From Sthenelais limicola (Eukaryota; Annelida; Polychaeta; Phyllodocida; Sigalionidae): DNA of 64,000 bases. Below are positions 61,617 to 64,000 of the stretch, one piece after another. Numbering within the stretch: position 1 is the stretch's first letter; each line of letters begins with the position of its first letter. The stretch lies in the NCBI GenBank assembly GCA_942159475.1, contig OW804099.1, positions 12,836,162-12,900,161 of the forward strand. The letters run 5' to 3'. A program made the position numbers and the translations under genes. The notes under the pieces were generated by a model that had not been told where the DNA came from, did not search any database, and was given only the letters and a program-made list of their open reading frames with translations.

Positions 61617-61921
61617 GGTCAATTAGGACCGGAACTGGGGCCAGAAACATTTGTTTACATTTTGTGTCATAGGGAAGTGTATGGACGTAGGGAGGACCCC
61701 ACATTAAATGTCACTTTATCAATAGAAAAACATCTAATATAACCACCAAATTAGAGGATATAAAAGACAACATTATGCACATCAATTAAGCTCTTGTTGG
61801 ATACTATGTCAGCTTCAAGATATTCAATAAAGTGGGTTAATTTAAATGGCTAAAATCAAGTCCACCTTACAGACTGAACCAAGTAACCTATGCCCAGCTT
61901 GCTGGGCACGCTGCCCTGCGC
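61617..61921 (+). repeat. Dispersed repeat family A, copy 2
   Basis: It is the inverse of 22453-22771, running from GGTCAATTAGGACCGGAACT to GCTGCCCTGCGCAG. It is non-coding. Confidence 0.8.
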
Positions 61922-63329
61922 AGTAAAATTATAATGGGGATCGGCCAAGAAAATGAGATAACAATTTACGCTCAATGTAGCTGGTACTTCTCCTTCGTTG
62001 TTTCCATCTCAACTTATACCGGGCTGAAGGAAATTCTTTTTTTCTCATTGGCTGACGAATTTGGGCTGCCTGTGACATCATCAGCCAGAGCTACAAGGGT
62101 TTTCCCAAAGTGCATCGCCCAAAATAGGTGGAATGGGGGTTCCCAGCAGGGAGCTTTGAGTGAAAAAACCGCTGCAAATTGTTGACGCACGTATTAACTG
62201 ATCGTTGTTCATTTGCAAAATGCAGATATAAAAATACCATTTACACCATGAGAAAGCTGAAAGATTTGCGCAAAGTGACGGGAGTAGCGCGACTGTCAAA
62301 CACAGAGGAGCGGTGGTGTGGTTGAAGAAATGCGGGCCATTCTTCGTTATAATTCAGGGTCAGTAGTTGGGCGAGAAATTAATCAACGCAACACACAGAG
62401 ATGTATGCTTCAAATCAGTACGATCCTTACAAGAGGTTGAACTCACGCTGATGTTTATTCTTATACTAGACAGATTAGAACGAATACACTGGTCCTGCGC
62501 TGATTGGCTTAGGTCTCGTTGGACCAATTAATCGACAGGTTAGATTAGAGATCCAATCAGCCACAGGGTAACAATGACAGACAAATTATTAAAACGAGGC
62601 TCAGAGTGACCACTGCCACTCTGACCAATTTCTTTGGTGGTGACCAGGTCACGGGGTTATCTCCCCTCCCCTCTCCCTCCCACTCTTTAATCAGTATTCC
62701 CCCCTCCCCTGACCTGGCGGTCAGCCCCTCCACTCCCTTCCCATGTGATCGACTTTGAGATAACGGTCAGACCTGGACCTCACCTGTACCTTTGGACTTT
62801 GGAATGATAAGAAATCCGCGAGCGTTGTGGCGGTAAGAAAGTGTAGGTAGCCTTCTGGCCGGTAGGGGCGTGACAAATGTGTGGCTGAATGAGACAACTT
62901 TAACTCACAAATTAGACAATTTATGCTTGTCAATTTTACATGGTAATGCTATTAGCCACCCACTCTTTCTGACTACTTTCTCTCTCTACTCTCTCCTCCC
63001 CCCTCTCTCTTTCCTGAGGTGGGATGTGGTGGGTGGGGGTTGTCATGCAGGAGTGGTCTCAGCATTGCACACAATAATAGGATATGATCCCCCTCCCTCT
63101 CCCCGTCCCCCCTTTCCCCCTATATATATATGTGGTATAAATTATCTCGCTCCCCTCCCCCTTCCCCCCTTCCCCTCCCCCTCAAAGGTCCCCCTCCCCC
63201 TACTAGGGCTGATTTCCTGGTAAATACAATAGGTTTCTCAATGTTTTAAAGAGTGGCTCCCTGTCTGCACCCCTAAACAATAAGACCCCCCCTGCTCCCC
63301 ACCCTGCAGCAACTGTAAAACACCAGTAA

Positions 63330-63690
63330 AGTACACCAATCCTGTATCATTCATCATATTATGTGTAACAATCTACCCATACAAGGAGGGGACGTCTCCA
63401 CACAGGGTGAATAGGTCAGTGGATAAGTAGATCAGTTGCTATAATGTTTAAAACCTTTCCACTCCTCACTCCTCTACATCCCTGACTGTAGTTGGTCATT
63501 TGGTGAGATTCAGGTCTATGTTAATGGTTCAATACTCTTACATCAAATCCAAGCAAAGAATGAACTACAACATGGTCTAGTACACATCTATGATTGATGG
63601 GACATGTATAAAAAATCTACCTGTATGAGGAGGGAACTCCACACAGGGTGAAATGGGTCAGTGGATAAGTGGATCAGTTGCTCCCATATA
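63330..63690 (+). repeat. Dispersed repeat, two partial copies
   Basis: TCCACACAGGGTGAA, GTCAGTGGATAAGT and ATCAGTTGCT occur at about 63395-63440 and 63635-63682. A diverged copy lies at about 34955-35010. Confidence 0.7.
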
Positions 63691-64000
63691 TATCAGCAGG
63701 AAATGGTGATTTTTGGTATGTTCTTGGAATCTATTTTTAGCCTGGGAAAGCTTGGTAAGACTGTTGGGAAAGCCTTTCTGGGAATGTCCCACTCTATTTA
63801 TAGGCTTTTGTATGGACAAACGTCAAAAGTAGGGAGCACATGACCCATCACATGGCCATCACTTGAATGAAAATGTAATGATGTCATGCCTTCAAAATCC
63901 CAGATTGAAAGAGAAGAAGAGGGTGGGAGAGATGGATGGGGGGAGGGAGAGTGAAGGGGCAGGGGGACGATGGAGGAATCGGAGAGGAGAGGGAGGAATT

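Larger units (their letters stand above)
58927..64000. other. Intergenic region to window end
   Basis: No supportable gene. It contains dispersed repeats at 59295-59614 and 61617-61921, pyrimidine/C-rich tracts (about 62640-62760 and 62980-63200), a repeat related to 34840-35030 (about 63330-63690, in two copies) and a GA-rich end (63900-64000). Confidence 0.5.

Noticed and set aside
62300..62660. Possible LTR end and primer site near TGGTGACCAGG
   Set aside because: No matching second LTR, no gag or pol nearby and no target duplication were found.

Overview
The window is animal nuclear DNA. It shows GT-AG introns whose phases match across exons, a GPCR of the cAMP-receptor/GPR157 type, a type II membrane protein with a propeller-like ectodomain, a Ty3/Gypsy LTR retrotransposon, a decayed LINE, several MITE-like inverted-repeat elements and very large tandem arrays. 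The style (repeat-rich, many short hairpin elements, invertebrate-deuterostome-type genes) suggests a marine invertebrate, perhaps a cephalochordate. I infer this from style only; no sequence here proves the species. There are no bacterial operons, tRNA or rRNA genes, or CRISPR arrays.

Layout. 1-18667: a 94-97 bp satellite, about 190 copies, with a 200-base N gap at 11084-11283. It abuts the first visible exon of the GPCR gene (exons 18668-19085 and 21685-22114). 22115-25147: intergenic DNA with dispersed repeats and a 270-bp tandem duplication. 25148-27330: a 30-bp minisatellite, about 72 copies. 27484-32180: a dead minus-strand LINE whose endonuclease region is split by a 1.2 kb nest of inverted-repeat elements. 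32780-37330: a possible solo LTR, hairpins, a 78-bp minisatellite and three MITE-like elements. 37331-53370: a roughly 51-bp minisatellite into which an 11.3 kb, very young Gypsy element (39530-50815) has inserted with a CTAT target duplication. 53830-54546: an element with terminal inverted repeats. 55104-58926: a four-exon membrane protein gene with an intronic array of about nine copies of its own transmembrane segment. 58927-64000: intergenic DNA with more dispersed repeats.

The most interesting parts are three. The Gypsy element carries a third coding region (zinc-finger-like, coiled coil, proline-rich) where env would lie, a candidate -1 slippery site between gag and pol, and AT-hook motifs at the integrase C-terminus. 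The membrane protein gene has a homogenised array of transmembrane-segment copies, each ending in the same splice donor. The 18.7 kb satellite has a last monomer that supplies the splice acceptor of the GPCR exon, so every monomer carries the same acceptor-like end.
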